Source of the DNA: Zantedeschia hybrid cultivar
Taxonomy: Eukaryota; Streptophyta; Magnoliopsida; Alismatales; Araceae
Length of the DNA: 64,000 nt
Direction: 5' to 3'
NCBI GenBank assembly: GCA_030544215.1
Contig: JARZZO010000001.1
Span: 66,331,956-66,395,955, forward strand
This document shows positions 11,609 to 23,504 of the stretch, piece after piece (the first letter of the stretch is position 1; each line of letters opens with the position of its first letter). The position numbers were made by a program, and so were the translations under genes. Below the pieces are notes generated by a model that was given only the letters and a program-made list of their open reading frames with translations, searched no databases and was not told the origin of the DNA.

Positions 11609-12509
11609 GTCACTTTTCCTCCTTGCTATGTTCTAAGGCTATTTGGAATGCGAGGAACAAGAGAAGGTTCAATGATGATTTCAAGAGTATTACAGATATC
11701 TTTAGCAGGGCTATCAGCTGGGTTATGGATTGGGGTAAAGCAGCCAGAATTGATATAGATATCAGTGACCCGTCTTCTATTATCAACAAGGCCTGCCAGT
11801 GGAGGACTTTGACTTTTTGATTTAGAGTATCAGTGTATTTCTCTGTTTTTCTGTTTCATTTCTCTAAGCTCACTATTTTATTCTCTGGATAAAATAGTTT
11901 TCTTTTGGGCTTTTGTTGCCTTTTAAAGCCAGGGTGTAGTGTGCTTGTTGATTCATTGGCCTTGGCCGACTGTTGTAATCAACCTCTTATTGCAATGAAT
12001 TGTGACTTTTAGTCACCTTCCAAAAAAAAAAAAGATCATAATCATCTATTTTGTGCTTGTCATAGTATTAGTGTGCAGTGTAAGATTCTATGCAGATGGT
12101 TGGATATCAAGTGGGTTGAACACTCTTCATTCATGGAGATGCTTAATGGTGCTATAAGGTCTGTCTTTGCCCAGCTCAGAAGGAGATTTGGACTTTGTTC
12201 TTTCCTGCTATGCTGTGGGCAGTGTGGCTTGTGGGCATTGTGGGTTTGAAAGAAACAAAAGGAAGTTTAGAGAAGGATTCAGCAGTGCCTTTGATATTTT
12301 AACAGGAGCTACCAATTGGGTTGAAGACTGGGGCTGGACAATGGGTCTCTGTCAAGTGTCAAGAGAGAGGATGGGGGTATGCCGCTAGGGCATCATTGCA
12401 CAAGTGCCTCTTTCTAATACATCCTGCATACCCCCATGTTGGGCACAGTCCTTGGATATTCGGGGTATTTCCCCAAGCCATGCTAGGATGCAGAGTTTTC
12501 TGTCCCTAG

Positions 12510-12912
12510 GTGGTCTGGAATGCATGAGCTCGAGTTGTGAACAACATTCTAATCCAATGTTCAAAGCATTGTGTCAATGAGATACTTTATTGCATATGTA
12601 GCATATAATCCTTGTGATTGTGAAGGATGATATGTATCTCATGTTTGATTTCTGAAGGTTGTGCAGATTTGATTTATATATAGTGTTTTGTTTTTTTGGA
12701 GTTCTTAAAATTTGGTTAACAACTTCATATTACTATGACAGCATACCATTTATCTGTTCATATGACATTCCTCTTCAACCCCCCTACCCTAAAAAATTAT
12801 TTCATTAATTGGCGATTTCACTTATCACCATTGGATATGGCTGTTATGTCTCTGGGTCAACCAATGGAATGGACAATGCTCTCAAAGGGCTATTTTCTGT
12901 TTAATGATGCAG
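12510..12912 (+). other. Intron sequence ahead of the first visible exon
   Basis: No coding content recognised. It ends with a usable acceptor (TTAATGATGCAG) directly before the exon at 12913. The upstream exons of this gene are not seen between here and the left edge. Confidence 0.6.
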
Positions 12913-15468
12913 GAGGGTTATTCACACTGTCGGTCCAAAGTATGCTGTCAAGTATCACACTGCAGCAGAAAATGCTCTTAGTCACTGCTACCAGTCTTGC
13001 TTGGAGCTTCTGATTGAGAATGGACTTCAGAGGTTGTGGGCTGTTAATGTTAAACATAACACACTGGCATTTTTTGTTTATTTTTTCTGTATGTAAATCG
13101 TATCCTCGGGAGTTGTTTCATCCTTACTTCAGTTTGGCAACCTTGTGTACAGCATTGCTACTGGGTGTATATACACAGAGGCCAAAAATTATCCTCGCGA
13201 ACCAGCTGCACATGTTGCAATAAGTGAGTACTCATAACTTGTATTCCTAGTCATCTTAATTTCTGCTGTTTCCTTTTTTTTCTTTTTCTTTTTTGAATTC
13301 TAACTGGGACAATGTTATTGGACATTGTTCATCCAAAATGATCCATCTTTCACTATGCACAGGGATAATTAGATGCTGTTAAGTGTATTTCTGGTAATGC
13401 ACACATTTCACACCATGCTCTCTCTAACTAATGTCCCTTTTTCCCCTGTGCAATTGGTTAGGGACCGTTAGACGGTTTCTGGAGAAGCACAAAGACAAAA
13501 TTACTGCTGTTGTTTTCTGTACCAGTACAGCATCTGACACAGAAATCTACAAAAGGTTTACCAAAAGAATTATATTGTCATTATTTGGTCTGACATGCAT
13601 AGAAATGTGTCAAAATGTGCGAAGGATTTCATTTCTGTTTTATCTGATAGTTCTGCATGCTATGAACCATAAAGCTTCATATCTACACGCTGGTCAATAG
13701 TAATCATTTACCATCTGATGATATTTCTGATGTTGGATTGTGATGCAGATTGCTTCCACTTTATTTTCCTAGAGATAAGCATGAAGAAGAGGTTGCAATA
13801 TCAAAGCTTCCTGCAGATGTAGGGGATGAGAATGGTGAGACAATAATAGATGAACGCAAGATCAGGATCAAACCACTTCCAGAATTTTCAGCAACCACTC
13901 CAAAACCTCCCACAACTCAAGCAGATCTTCCTGTCAGTGATGTTGGGTTGACAATGAGAAGGTCAGTGGCATAATCTTCTTATCATGATTTTAAAGCTGT
14001 TTCTGTCCTTCATTTGTCTCACTATCTAAGAGGGACAACAGTCACAAGCCATGAGAGAAAGGAGGGAGGAGGGGTGTATGTGGAGGGAGGGAATCAGGCT
14101 GATTGGGTTGATCAGGACAATCCTCACAGCAAAGATTTAGACATAATCAGACCAGATCGAATCCAACCCGAATCGGATGACTCTGATCTGATTGTGCTGT
14201 TTTCTACTCCATGCTTTGCACTGTCATGATATAGGGGAAGTCTGAATATAATGATTGATGTTTTGGGCATGTCACTACGTTTTAAAACATAAAATGAGAA
14301 ATTGGTGATGCATGCTGGAAGCAGCCTAACCAGTGACCCATGAGCACCATTACAGTTTAGCTAGTTTTGGACCTCTGGTTTTCAAACTGACTAAAACCCT
14401 CTGAGCTGAGATGGAGCCTGGCTTTTCTCATCTTTTTCAAAACAGCTTTAATATTTTTAATGGACTGACAGTGTTAATGGTTTTTCATCATTATAAGCTT
14501 GTGGATGCTGTTACTATCTTTTTATCTTGAATAATCTGTAGTTGAAAGTTATACAGAAAAAATGAGGAGTGTTCTAGATGTTATTGGCAAGCCATTTTTT
14601 TTCTTTTGGTCTTGTTGCAGATCTGGGATAAAGATGGTTAAAGGGTGGAATATTTTGGGAGATTTCCCCTGTTCTTTTATGTGGTCCATTCATTCTTGAC
14701 ATAGTATCCTTGTTGGCTTCTACTGTTCTGGACTGCTTATACTTCAGTGATTGCTAATTATTGCTTGAAAGAAATGTGATCCATTGTCAAAGATTTTTAG
14801 GAGGAACAGCCAGTCTTGAAGCCTGCCATTTGTTTAAAAGGTGAGGGTAATTGTTGCTGGCTTCTAGGAGCAGTTCTCTATGAATATTGGAGATCAGGGA
14901 TACGAGTGAACGAGATTTTGAGGAGTTCCTTGGTGGAAAGTAAAAGGAATATAAGCTACTTTTTCTTTCACAGATTTTTATGGATAGTACATGGTACTGT
15001 ATGGTTCCTTAATGGAAAATAAAAAGGTATAGCTATTTACATGTATACGACCATATATCCATTAGACCTACCTTACGAGACAAAAAAGGAGGGGGGGGGG
15101 GATGGGGATGTACACAAACGGGGTCATATTGAGAAGATATAATCCAAGTACTGGACCGCACGGAGTTTGAACTCCGTAATGGGTGATCAAATTAAAACCC
15201 CAGGGGATGGGAACAACCCTAAGGGTAGTTGACATCATTTCCTAATTTTTTACTATTTTTTCAAATTTTTTAGACCCTCTGATCATGAAGATCAAAAATG
15301 GCATTTGATCGTTCATGATCGGACGATCAATATTAAGCCCCAAGGGATGGGAACAACCCTAAGGGGTAAGTTGAATATCCAAAATGTTATGATGATTTTT
15401 AATTTTTGTTCAACATGAGGAAGGGGTCAAAAATGACCATGTGATCCAGCCGCCCGGCTGCATATTAG

Positions 15469-15527
<59 letters not shown>

Positions 15528-15533
15528 GTATAC

Positions 15534-15586
<53 letters not shown>

Positions 15587-15793
15587 CATATATATATACA
15601 TATATATGTATATACATATATATATATGTATATATATATATACATATATATGTATGTATATATATATATACATATATATGTATGTATATATATATATACA
15701 TATATATACATGTATATATATATATACATATATATATACATGTATATGTATATACATATATACATACATATATGTATATATATATATACATAC

Positions 15794-15824
<31 letters not shown>

Positions 15825-16284
15825 TATATAATGTGAACCGCTACGGTGTATGCGATTTAAACTATACGCACTGTTTTGAGCCCCATCCCCATATTCAAAA
15901 AAATAAGAAAATTTATAATTTTTTTAGTATTCGATTAGCCGTCGATCTTAGCTGTCCATCGGGCACATGTAAATCCCGATTTCTAAAAATCATGAAAAAA
16001 TAGTCAAAAGATAGAAAATTCGTCAAATTAGTCCCTAGGGTTATTCTCATCCCTTGGGGTTTTAGTATTCATCACCAATTTACTAATGTAAAATCGGATG
16101 GCTTACGTTGAAAGCCTTACGATCCAACGGTGAAACTTAAGTCAAAAGAGACGAAATTTATTTTGGGGGGAGAGTTGAATATTTATAAAATTATCATTAT
16201 TTTTATTTTTTTTAAAATATGGAGAAGAGGTCGAAATGATGCGTGCGGCTTATCCACATGCACTATAGCATTCGCACCATAGCA

Positions 16285-16337
<53 letters not shown>

Positions 16338-19300
16338 CTATGTGTGTATGTATATATATATATAGGGAACATATCAAATGAGCTTTGGGGCTTATCTAAC
16401 TTAGATGAGTCCCCCCTCGAAATCATCTTCTCTTCATGTTTAAAAAATTAAAAAAATTTATCAATAATTTTTAAATGTTCAAATAGGCCCCTTAGGATTG
16501 TTCCTATCCCCAGGGCTTTAATTTCCCCGTCCAATCTTGATGATCAATCCTAGCCGTCCAATCAGATAGGTATAAAAAATTGAAGTCTAAAAATACTGAA
16601 AAAATAGTTAAAAAATAAAAAAAAATCATCAGATTAGCCCTTATGGTTGATCCTATCCTTTAGGGTTTTAGTTTTAATCTCCAAACAACGATGCATTTGA
16701 TTGGATGTCTATGGTTAAGTTTTTCAATCTAACGGTGAAAATTAAATTAGATGAGCCCACATATACTTATAGGAAAGTGATACCAACTGCTGCCCACTTT
16801 CCGTCCGCTGGCAACAGATTGTATCACACCCATTAGATGCTAATCTAACGGTGAAAGAGGAAAAAAGAAAGAAACAGGGGAGTGCAGGGCGGAAAAGCCG
16901 CCTCCGCACGCCCATGCTCCATGCGGGGCGGCCTCCTCCGTGCAGAACGTGGAGGGGGCACCCCATGCGGGCTTATGTATGCCGTCTGATTGTAGATCAG
17001 ATGGCTAATATTTTTTTTATTTATTTTCTTTCTTTCTTTTCAGTTTCTTTTCTGCCAGGCTTTACCCTCTGTGAATTTAAAGCACCGAAGTTGCCGCAAC
17101 ATCCTAAAAATTCAGAATCCGCTGCCAGTGCAAGTAACGCAAAGTATCACACTATGGACATCCAATCATGCAGATAAACCGCACACTATGCTTTGGCCTC
17201 ATCTCATGTAAAAAAATAAATAAAAAACACCATAAATTTCAAAATATTCAATTACCCTCGTAGGGTTATCTTCATCCCGTGGAGCTTAATCTTCACCGCC
17301 CGATCATATTCAGATTGATTGTGGCTGTACAATCAGGTGTAAGCAAATTGGTGATGAATACTAATACCCCAGGGGATGGGAACAACCCTTCATATTGCAT
17401 GGGAGGAACCTCAAAATGTGATAGACCTTATGGAGTGGTGGGATTCTAACTGTTCTATTCTTTGCGAGAAAAAACTGTGGGCACTTATCTTACCAGCTAT
17501 CTTGTGGGGTGTGTGGAATGAAAGGAACTCCAGAAGGTTTAATCAGAATTATAATAATGTTTATGATATCATGAGACGAGCTGTCAAACGGGTGTCAGCA
17601 TGGGGGAAAGCTGCAAGGATTGACTCAGATATGAATTATCCTCATATTTCCTTGCTTCAGCAGTGGAATAAGCTGATTTTGTAATAGATTTTCTTTGTTT
17701 GTAAGCTTATTTTATCGCCTTGATACCCCTTGATAAAATAAGTGTTGGGCACTGGGCATTGGGTTCTCTTTGTAATGGGATTGTGAGTGTTGTGGGCCCT
17801 TCACTTTCATCACATCAATGTAGATTACCTCGAGAATCAGCAATAGAACTTTTCCAGATATTTGTAATTCGTGACCATGTAAAGTATGATTGGTAGTTTG
17901 AAGCCACCAACTAATCAGACTATTTGCTGCATTTCTTCTTATGGCTAGATCCAATCTCCTGGTCCCTACCGAAAGGAAAAGGAATTTCACGTTCTTCCCT
18001 TCGGGAAGGAAGGATTAGGGAAATCCTATTGATTGCGTCTTACTTTGTGTAATTCCTGTTTTATCCTTATTCAACGAATGTGTGGCCTTTTGGTCACTTT
18101 CCAAAAAACTGTACAAAGAATAACTCAAAAATATTTTCAAACTTCCTTCAGCCATGGCCAATGTCAAATTGGTGTTATTTTTCTGGATTGTGTCATGCAC
18201 AAGTTTACTGGAATGTTATTTGTTTTGGCAGGAATACGAACCACTTTGATTCGTACCTTGATCCGGCATTCATGTCATTAATTAAAGATCCAGATCAACA
18301 AAGAAAAGAGCAATGGGAAAAGGCTTCTCAAGGTCAAAGTGGTTTTAATTGCGCCAAATTGCTTGGATTTGGCGATCTTGGTGGCCCTCCATTGACTGCC
18401 GCACAGGAGTATTCACTCCATGCCAGATATCTTAATAAAGCAAATTCTCTTAATCTTTCGGAGATTGCTGAAATGAAAATTGTGTAAGTAATTTTCTATT
18501 TCCCTTCATTCACATGTATATTGCATTATGATATAATGATCCAAGTTAGCACATATCTTTGCTTTAAATTTTGACTAATACTTGCTGCATGCACGTGCTG
18601 CAGCAAAAATGCAACACACTCATCAGATTGCACCCCCCATGCCGTTGGATTGCATGGGAACACGATCCTTTTTTTAGCCATCCAATATTTGAGTGGATGG
18701 TATGGATGAGAAGCTGGGTGGTCCCCCAGCTTGGCAATTTTCCTTATTGAAAAACAGACGAAAAAAGCCCAAGGCACTGACATCTGGTCTCAGTGATTGG
18801 ACGGCAGAGGTTGCAGTTGCCCTGGGTATTGCAGCAAGTATTACTCTTAAATTTTAGCTTCTTAGAGTCAGGTTAATGTTGGTCTACCACTTTTGATTAC
18901 ACAAAGTGGACTTTACAATACTTTCCACTTTCACATGCTGCACCCTCTGTTCAGTCTGTTGGTATTAGGTAGAACTGAGTGGGGTTATAACATCACGTGC
19001 AATGGAGGATAGACTATTGAAATTTCAATTGAATGATCATAAAATCAGTTATGGAGAAATGTAGTTTGTTATGAACCTGTAATTGATATGCTTAGCTTTG
19101 CCTAACTTGTAAGGTTTACATACACCCTCCAGTAGTCGTATCTCATCTAGGGTTACATTATTTATGAGGTTAATCTAACTCAGTGTTCATTTACGTGCAA
19201 CAGTATATTTTGTTTCTTATCTACCGTCAGTTCTTTTCCAGCTATCGTGGTGGAGTTGACAGTGAAGGGCATCCTGTCATGGTGGTTGTGGGGGCTCATT

Positions 19301-21654
19301 TTCTTCTAAGATGTCTTGACTTGGAACGGTTTGTTCTATATGTGGTAAAGGTGTGTATACTGGGTCATATGGGGAATCATGTTGAAAAAATGCCATATTT
19401 TTTTCTTCTGCAAACTAATTTACAAATGACACAAATACTTTTATTTATAATGTGGATCTGAGAGCTATTTATCCATTATGGTATCATGCTTTGTATTCAT
19501 TATCTTTCACTTGCATAAAGGATTCAATTGACTATTGCTTGCAACCAAGGCTTCTAGTTCCAGTTTATCCAAAGAAGATTCAAGCTAGTGCTGCACCTAT
19601 ATAACTTACTGTGCAAAAGACACCAACATGTTCTCCACGTGCCAAAATACTCCCTAAGAACATGTGTGGTTCTGTCTGCATAATTTTCAATGGGTTAAAG
19701 CAAACAGTATGAGGGGTTTAGCATACTGTTTCAGGTTTCTTAGGGAGTTCCTGTCAAGTAAGATGATTTTTTGGAAAGTGGATCGCACCACAATTTGTAC
19801 CATCAAAAGAATAGGATGTACAAGTGTAAGAGTGTAGGAAACAAAAACCCCTATACGAACATACATCAAAGAAAAGAAACCCCCACAAAAACCCACCAAA
19901 AGGATGGGATGGCAACCCTCCCCAAAGAACAGGCCGAGGTACAAAGACTTTAGTCCGTTCCCCAAACCTGTCACATATATAGGGAACAAACCTCTCTCGA
20001 ACCAAAGCTTCATTCTGAAATTCATTATAATCTTCAAGGGTTTGACTAAATATCACAAGCTGAGGAGAAATTTCCTTAATTAACATTACAAAGGAATGAA
20101 ATTAAAGGTGGCTGTCTAGTTGTTTGCCAACACAATGAGTTACTGGAAAGGAAAATACTAAAAGAGAGAGAAAAGAAACTACCTTTGTGTTTATTAATTC
20201 TGTTTTCACCTGTGTCAATTGTTTAGTTTCTTCTTCACTAGTTCCCTGTAATATATTCATCGTGCCTAATAGAAAAGTTTTCTGTGTATAGTATATTATA
20301 GATGGCCACAAGCAGTTTATTCCCATATTTTCATTCATATGTGATCATACCAGGGAACATTGTCATCCTTTGTTTACCTTGTATTAACATGTACAAGTGC
20401 ATAACGATAAAATACCATAATTGTCATCTCTACAGGACACCTATATGTCAATGGTCATTTATTTCTTGTTTCTTTGCTATGATGGTGCCCTGTATAGCTT
20501 TACCGGTTGGATGAATAATAGCTTCTCCATTGTCTTCTGCCAGGAGTTTGAACCTCTGATACAGAAGCCTTATACAATCGTCTATTTTCACTCTGCAGCA
20601 TCATTACAGCTGTAAGTATGGTAGAACTAACTAAAATTTTGGCAGGATAATATTATAACAAAGCAGCTGTCTTGGATGTCCAGTTACTTGAACTCTTCAG
20701 TTCTTTCTTGTGCATCTTTGCACATGTACAGCGACATGTGTTTGACACTCTTGAGGAACATGCCTTGCCATGATTTGTTGTTTTGCTTACATTGGTATCA
20801 AGGGCGTTTGCATATGATCTTTCAGGCAACCAGATTTAGGATGGATGAAGCGTCTTCAACAAATACTGGGCCGTAAACACCAGCGTAATCTGCATGTAGC
20901 TTGCCAATTCTTTTCTGAGCTCTTGTCCATCTTTCTTTTTGTTAGGCAGCATTCTATATCCTTCTTAATTTTGTTACGGTGTTACGGTCGATATTCTTGT
21001 ACTATCTGTGCATCCATCTTTATGTTGGTACTCACCCTTCAATCTTGCCCATGTTTCATGCAGGCAATATATGTTCTCCATCCAACACTCGGGCTGAAAA
21101 CAGCAATTTTTGCGTTACAACTGTTTGTTGATGGAGAAGTATGCCACTCCCTTCTTAACAATAATAATATAACTAAGTAATCATGCAACTGGGTAATAAG
21201 AATTATTATAAATAAAGGAAGAAGAAATAGAAGCGGACCTTCTTTCTAGAGTTTCTTTTATGAAAAGATTCTTTCTAGTGTCTGTTGTATCTGGAACATT
21301 TACTGGTGATTTAGGTCTACAGGATGGTTACCTAGTTGCCTTCTTCCTGGAAGGGTAATGATCTCAAGTTGTATTAATTTGCAGGTGTGGCGAAAAGTTG
21401 TATATGCTGAACGACTATTACAGCTGTTTAAATATGTACCTCGCGAGCAGCTCACTATCCCAGACTTTGTGTTTCAGTAAGTGCTGGTGGTTCGAAGCCT
21501 TCGGAAAACACTACTGATTCAATTAAGAAACTATTGCGAAGACTAGTAACTGATGAAAATTACTTATTTTAGGCATGATCTGGAGGTCAATGGAGGGAAG
21601 GGCGTTATTGTGGATCCAAGGCCCAAGTACTTTCCCCAGCGGCCCTCCACTTGA
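12913..21654 (+). CDS. GDAP2-like: Macro domain / CRAL-TRIO protein, GDAP2 homolog (3' portion)
   Basis: Eleven exons: 12913-13032, 13153-13223, 13462-13555, 13749-13961, 18232-18483, 19242-19350, 20544-20611, 20826-20895, 21064-21138, 21385-21476, 21573-21654. All have GT..AG introns, and frame is kept through to TGA (414 codons). The first exons encode the C-terminal half of a macro (ADP-ribose-binding-type) domain (VIHTVGPKYAVKYH, then GCIYTEAKNYPREPAAHVAI). A linker follows (KIRIKPLPEF), then a CRAL-TRIO/SEC14-like domain (MVVVGAHFLLRCLDLERF, YVLHPTLGLKTA, VFQHDLEVNGGKG). This order is that of GDAP2 proteins, whose role in plants is poorly known. The family is usually about 560 residues, so roughly 145 N-terminal residues are missing: the first exon starts mid-codon after an acceptor. 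Either those exons lie left of the window beyond a giant intron, or the gene is truncated. Confidence 0.93.
15471..15831. repeat. (TC)n(TA)n microsatellite, 360 bp
   Basis: (TC)11 runs into about 340 bp of TA with interspersed TG and CA steps. The YIYIYI-type ORFs in all frames are artefacts. Confidence 0.97.
16287..16365. repeat. (TC)n(TA)n microsatellite
   Basis: About 23 TC steps (to 16333), then TGTATCTATGTGTGTATG and a short TA run. It has the same TC-to-TA architecture and similar left flank as the tract at 15.5 kb. Confidence 0.95.
17388..18108 (+). mobile_element. LINE 3' end (LINE D) in the GDAP2-like intron
   Basis: A severely 5'-truncated LINE of the same lineage as LINEs A-C. 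A 100-codon frame (to 17684) gives the C-terminal tail (LWALILPAILWGVWNERNSRRFNQ, then WGKAARIDSD), followed by the typical 3' UTR with a paired TTTATCGCC/GATAAAATAAG and the terminal phrase TGGTCACTTTCCAAAAAA. Sense orientation relative to the gene. Confidence 0.85.
18573..18846. mobile_element. Mutator-type foldback MITE (274 bp)
   Basis: Ends GACTAATACTTGCTGCA and, inverted, GAGTAATACTTGCTGCA (16 of 17 match). A perfect 9-bp target duplication TTAAATTTT (18564-18572 and 18847-18855) gives the Mutator signature. It lies in an intron 90 bp after the exon ending at 18483. Confidence 0.88.
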
Positions 21655-21770
21655 ATCCGGCTGTTTGTGGAGGATCAACTCGTTTGGTTTTGCCGTTGTT
21701 TATAGACTTGAGGCTTGTTGTTGCATGATGTAATTAGCCGTTTTATTAATATTCTTTTTGAAGATGAAGT

Positions 21771-21776
21771 AATAAA
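21771..21776 (+). terminator. Polyadenylation signal of the GDAP2-like gene
   Basis: AATAAA 117 bp after the TGA, in an A/T-rich 3' region with TGTAATT and TTGTTGTTG upstream. It fits a plant near-upstream element. Confidence 0.6.
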
Positions 21777-23030
21777 AAATGTTTTCTTGTATTTATTTAG
21801 TCTAGTTTTTTTTGTTTCCGTACACTGTTCTTGTAGTCAAAGTCTCTGTTCCAATCACCTTGACATCTGACGAGCCCCCCTATGGTCTTAGCCCTGTTTG
21901 GCATAGTTTCTAGTTGGAAGTACTTTTGAGCTTACCACAGGTTTCCATCCGGTCTCCTTGAGGGAAGAACACATCTGTGAAAGCCATTTATAATTGTATA
22001 GTGTAGTTGTGAATTGGAAGCATTTTTGTGCCACATTTGACACAGCTTTTCAGTGGGAATATTTTTGGACTTCCTGGCATTTTTTTTTAAGTGGAAGTTT
22101 TTTTTGGCCTCCACTTTCAATATTCATTGAATAAAATTCTTTAGAAAAAATATTGTATAAAATTGGTTATAAGAGATGCTGGGTATTTATAACCTAAAAA
22201 CAAGGAATAAACATTGCAAGCTTATGTTGCACTTGCACGAACTGGCCCTCCTTGCTGTGATGGGAAGGCCTCTTTGCCTGCTTCTCCTTGCCATCATGAT
22301 GCTGATTTAATTCTCATTGGCCATCCACAAGCTCGAGCCCGGTGAAATCTGGTGCTTTCCAGGGTGATGATGGTTGTGCAAGGAGGCAAGGGAATAAGGG
22401 AACCAGAGGGTGTTTGAAGGAGATGAGATTATCTGGATCTCATTCTCCAGATTTAAGCATGTTTCTATTTACAAGAGATATGGATAAATATGATACATTT
22501 TTTTTTTTGACCAAATAAATAATTTACCTCTGTCCTTTGTGAGTGGGCATACTGGAGTTTGATGAAATTTAGAAAATCTCATCTTGATTTGAAGGGGGGT
22601 AGGTGGTCTCCAAGATTGTGCTATGTTAAGCTTGAATTTGCCTTTGAATATGACATGCCAAATTAGGCTAAGTTTTAAATTTGATCTTTGTCGCTGGGAC
22701 ATTGTTTTAAGTGGGTTGGGCTGGCCGATGTAAGCTGTTTGGGTCTAGTTAGACCCACATCCAAAATGAGTATATTAATTATAATAGATGTAGGATTGTA
22801 AAAGGTTTGAGTCTAGTCAGAGGTATATTATAGCAATTCAATCCAACTTTTATGAGGTATTATCTATTTTCAATGAAGTTACATAGTTTTCTCCTCAAAA
22901 GATATCTCAGAAGTTACAAGTTTAAATCCCTTATGTATAATCTAGCAACTTTTTGTTTTCAATATATGACCGATCCAATTCATTCTCGCTCTAACCCCCA
23001 ATCGACTCTCTCTCTGCCCTTTCTTCTCCA
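21777..23030. other. Intergenic stretch, no gene seen
   Basis: A/T-rich with no supported ORF. The segment 22850-22915 resembles 2455-2530. A pyrimidine tract (22998-23030) precedes the pseudogene fragment that follows. Confidence 0.6.
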
Positions 23031-23353
23031 GGTACAGGCGTCGTCATAAGGCTAGGCTGGAGTGCAACAACATTAACCATAAAAATGTGTCAGTGGAAGC
23101 GATGACGGGCCGCACTGGCCGCTTCTTCATCAGGTGGACCGGTGTGCCCTCGGACGCCACTGACAGGTGCAGGGTTTTCCTGGTGGACTCGCCGCTGCCC
23201 TACTACAAGAAGCTCAGCGGCGGCTAGGAGGGCGTCCCGCTCATGTCCGAGAGGCTCGTCCCAGCCGAGCCCCACACGCTCGCTCCCTATGACGCCGGGT
23301 TCCTCCAGTTCGAGCCGGACTACCCGGCCTCGTGCCCCAACCAGCCGCTTTGA
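23031..23353 (+). pseudogene. C-terminal half of an Ole e 1-like protein gene
   Basis: The translation resembles the C-terminal part of pollen Ole e 1 / extensin-like secreted proteins: ARLECNN, a T-G-R-T-G-R-FFI strand, then CRVFLVDSPLP and a late CPN near the end, followed by TGA. An in-frame TAG (23227-23229, after KKLSGG) breaks the reading between LSGG and EGVPL. A CAG acceptor-like sequence lies just before RYRRRH, so it may begin as an exon. The matching N-terminal half lies about 200 bp downstream on the opposite strand (23505-23765). GC content is far above its surroundings, as in a real coding exon. Assigned from remembered family features, not alignment. Confidence 0.5.
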
Positions 23354-23504
23354 TGCCCATGTTGCCGCCATGCTTGAGGAGGCTTCTTGTCTCTACAATC
23401 AGCCGACTTAAAAGCTCGAAAAACTGATTGGATTTCTGTGGAGTCAAACTAAGCTGGTCCATCAGAGTTGCCAAACCATGCATGAAGGAGGAGAGGAATA
23501 GAGA

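Larger units (their letters stand above)
6627..12033 (+). mobile_element. LINE B with reverse transcriptase, 5'-truncated, inserted in LINE A
   Basis: A 5'-truncated plant L1-type LINE. The reverse transcriptase starts in its N-terminal conserved block (EVKEAVFSMNANKS), passes motif A (KLDFDKAYD, about 7076-7102) and the catalytic FADD box (about 7393-7404), and runs to the C-terminal linker (FNKAMM, 7937). It is interrupted by LINE C and continues at 9393, through a zinc-finger-like stretch (CIFCGLIGEDIDHLFC, about 10069-10116), is interrupted again by a hAT-like element, and ends at 11617-11819 (AIWNARNKRRFN..) plus a tail and poly(A) (12022-12033). Target duplications of about 11-13 bp flank it (GGTCATAATCA at 6616, GATCATAATCA at 12034). 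Several frameshifts and stops break the reading frame, so it is inactive. Confidence 0.88.
2790..12509 (+). mobile_element. LINE A remnant, split into three pieces by later insertions
   Basis: A degenerate plant L1-type LINE read on the + strand. Piece 1 (about 2790-3155) gives LINE-type residues after the reverse transcriptase (FDKAML..LWRLGE, then KDKY). Piece 2 (6270-6617) continues the same reading after an LTR element and reaches a zinc-finger-like stretch (FLWKTAWNRL, then RCIFCALHEEGHN). Piece 3 (about 12034-12509) resumes with a DHNHLFC-like reading after a second LINE. The pieces join logically at both breakpoints, and each break is marked by a target-site duplication. All pieces carry stops and frameshifts, so the element is dead. 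The 5' limit and the 3' end are not sharply visible. It shares orientation with the macro/CRAL-TRIO gene and lies upstream of its first visible exon. Confidence 0.85.
15050..17387. repeat. Foldback repeat cluster with GGGGATGGGAACAACCCT motifs
   Basis: Within the intron between the exons ending 13961 and starting 18232. The motif CCCCAGGGGATGGGAACAACCCT and variants appears at least seven times in both orientations (about 15197, 15337, 16035, 16490, 16640, 17255, 17360). A second block (GTTGAATAT.., A/T-rich, then GAGGAAGGGGTCAAAAATGA) occurs at 15372-15438 and 16173-16237 and inverted at 16395-16480. These inverted copies bracket TC/TA microsatellites. I read the cluster as two or more related foldback elements. 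No protein is encoded. Confidence 0.65.

Noticed and set aside
10418..11613. ORFs of 259-395 codons on both strands
   Set aside because: They read through a GA/TC minisatellite and give only RERERQ- or SLSLSL-type low-complexity products.
15410..16003. ORFs of 99-141 codons rich in Y, I and M
   Set aside because: Artefacts of the TA microsatellite.
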